DNA of 7,820 nucleotides from Pseudomonadota bacterium (GTDB taxonomy: Bacteria > Myxococcota > Polyangia > Polyangiales > Polyangiaceae). Shown in pieces: positions 7,026 through 7,820 of this stretch. Below the pieces are notes generated by a model. That model was not told the DNA's origin and did no database searches. It saw nothing but the letters and a program-made list of their open reading frames with translations. Position 1 is the first letter of the stretch. The number at the start of each line of letters is the position of its first letter. The stretch lies in the NCBI GenBank assembly GCA_023419055.1, contig JAEZYO010000927.1:1-7820 (forward strand), read 5' to 3'. The position numbers and the translations under genes were made by a program.

Positions 7026-7029
7026 CACG

Positions 7030-7820
7030 ATGGAAACGCGACGAATCGGGATGCTGGGCTCCGGCAACATGGCCGGCGCCCTGATCCGCGGGCTCCTGGC
7101 TTCGGGCCGGGTCAAGAAAGAGAGCATTCGGGCGAGCGACGTGCGCAAGGAGCGCCTCGCCGATCTCGAAGCCGAGTACGGGATCTCGACGACCACCGAC
7201 AACCACGAGCTCGTGCGTTGGGCGAACGTGGTCGTCCTCGCGGTGAAGCCCCAAGTGTTCGATCGAGTGCTCGAACCGATCCACGGAGATTTCGCGCCCG
7301 GGACGCTCGTGGTCTCGATCGCCGCTGGAGTTCCGCTGCGCGCACTCGAGGCTCGGCTGCCCGCGCATGTTCAGGTCGTGCGCGCCATGCCGAACACGGC
7401 AGCCATCGCGCTCGCGGGCGCCACCGGAGTCTCACCGGGCTCGCGCGCGACGGAAGACGACGTCCGAGTGGCGCGCGAGCTCTTCGAAGCGGTCGGGCGC
7501 GCGGTGGTGCTCGATGAGCCGCTGATCGACGCCGTGACGGGCCTCTCGGGCAGCGGCCCGGCTTACGTCATGCTGATGATCGAGGCGCTCGCGGACGGAG
7601 GCGTCAAGGTCGGGCTCCACCGAGAAACGGCGCTGCTGCTCGCGGCCCAGACCGTCTACGGCTCGGCCAAGCTCCTGCTCGAGACCGGCGAGCATCCGGG
7701 GCGCCTCAAGGACATGGTAACGAGCCCCGGAGGGACCGCCATCGCCGGCCTCCACACGCTCGAGTCGGGGGGCCTTCGCCGCACCTTGATCGATGCCGTC
7801 GACGCGGCAACGCGCCGCGC
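7030..7820 (+). CDS. proC: Pyrroline-5-carboxylate reductase (3' partial)
   Basis: Catalyses the last step of proline synthesis: NAD(P)H reduction of 1-pyrroline-5-carboxylate to L-proline in the cytoplasm. The 263 visible residues cover nearly the whole enzyme (usually about 270). The window ends mid-codon in the last helix, so only a few residues are missing. The N-terminal Rossmann fold has IGMLGSGNMAGAL (6-18) and the cofactor-loop motif LAVKPQ (70-75). RAMPNTAA (118-125) is the conserved substrate-side motif. GLSGSGPAYVMLMIEAL (171-187) opens the dimerisation domain, and LKDMVTSPGGTAIAGL (226-241) matches the P5CR family signature. No key residue appears to be missing. ATG 7030 gives the standard five-residue lead into the GxGxxxG loop; ATG 7051 would cut into it. 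No other proline gene is visible in the window. Confidence 0.96.
   Translation, partial: METRRIGMLGSGNMAGALIRGLLASGRVKKESIRASDVRKERLADLEAEYGISTTTDNHELVRWANVVVLAVKPQVFDRVLEPIHGDFAPGTLVVSIAAGVPLRALEARLPAHVQVVRAMPNTAAIALAGATGVSPGSRATEDDVRVARELFEAVGRAVVLDEPLIDAVTGLSGSGPAYVMLMIEALADGGVKVGLHRETALLLAAQTVYGSAKLLLETGEHPGRLKDMVTSPGGTAIAGLHTLESGGLRRTLIDAVDAATRR

Larger units (their letters stand above)
6564..7029. other. dnaJ-proC interval with no intact gene
   Basis: This 466-base stretch holds no intact, convincing gene. It contains a degenerate minus-strand lipoprotein gene (6621-6928) and a 101-base leader before proC with one small inverted repeat. Just after dnaJ there is a CGCGCG self-complementary pair (6588-6593 and 6601-6606) with a 7-base loop and no T-run, too weak to call a terminator. 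Confidence 0.55.

Noticed and set aside
6769..7368. A 199-codon minus-strand frame running from inside proC into the degenerate lipoprotein region
   Set aside because: It is antisense to the clear proC coding sequence over more than half its length and shows no signal peptide or domain; a shadow frame.

Overview
The window is GC-rich throughout, with strong G/C bias at third codon positions (long antisense shadow frames are common). The gene types point to a myxobacterium, most likely of the Sorangium/Polyangium group (Polyangiales). They are a very large cyclase-like/STAND ATPase/TPR signalling protein, a glycine-rich 'PGRS-type' beta-helix lipoprotein and a PilZ domain of the Myxococcus paralogous type. 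The taxon is inferred from family content, not from a marker gene.

Layout: (i) 1-3408, plus strand: the 3' part of a multidomain ATPase regulator, open to the left window edge. (ii) 3414-4931, minus strand: a secreted glycine-rich lipoprotein, convergent with (i) and only 5 bases from it. (iii) 5006-5413, minus strand: a small PilZ protein, upstream of (ii) on the same strand, with a weak hairpin plus T-run between them. (iv) 5472-6563, plus strand: a complete class I DnaJ co-chaperone, divergent from PilZ across about 58 bases. (v) 6621-6928, minus strand: what looks like a decayed small Cys-rich lipoprotein gene (in-frame TGA plus a one-base frameshift). (vi) 7030 to the right edge, plus strand: proC, missing only its last few codons.

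The genes do not form one pathway. Signalling (STAND/TPR protein, PilZ) and cell-surface functions (glycine-rich lipoprotein, relic lipoprotein) sit beside two housekeeping genes, dnaJ and proC. The strand alternates +, -, -, +, -, +, so the only possible co-transcribed pair is PilZ followed by the glycine-rich lipoprotein.

I see no mobile element, CRISPR array, RNA gene or phage gene. I do not see a complete new system here. The points most worth a second look are the repeated beta-strand/collagen-like modules of the lipoprotein, the symmetric six-cysteine motif in the broken lipoprotein gene, and the apparent loss of both metal-binding aspartates in the cyclase-like domain.
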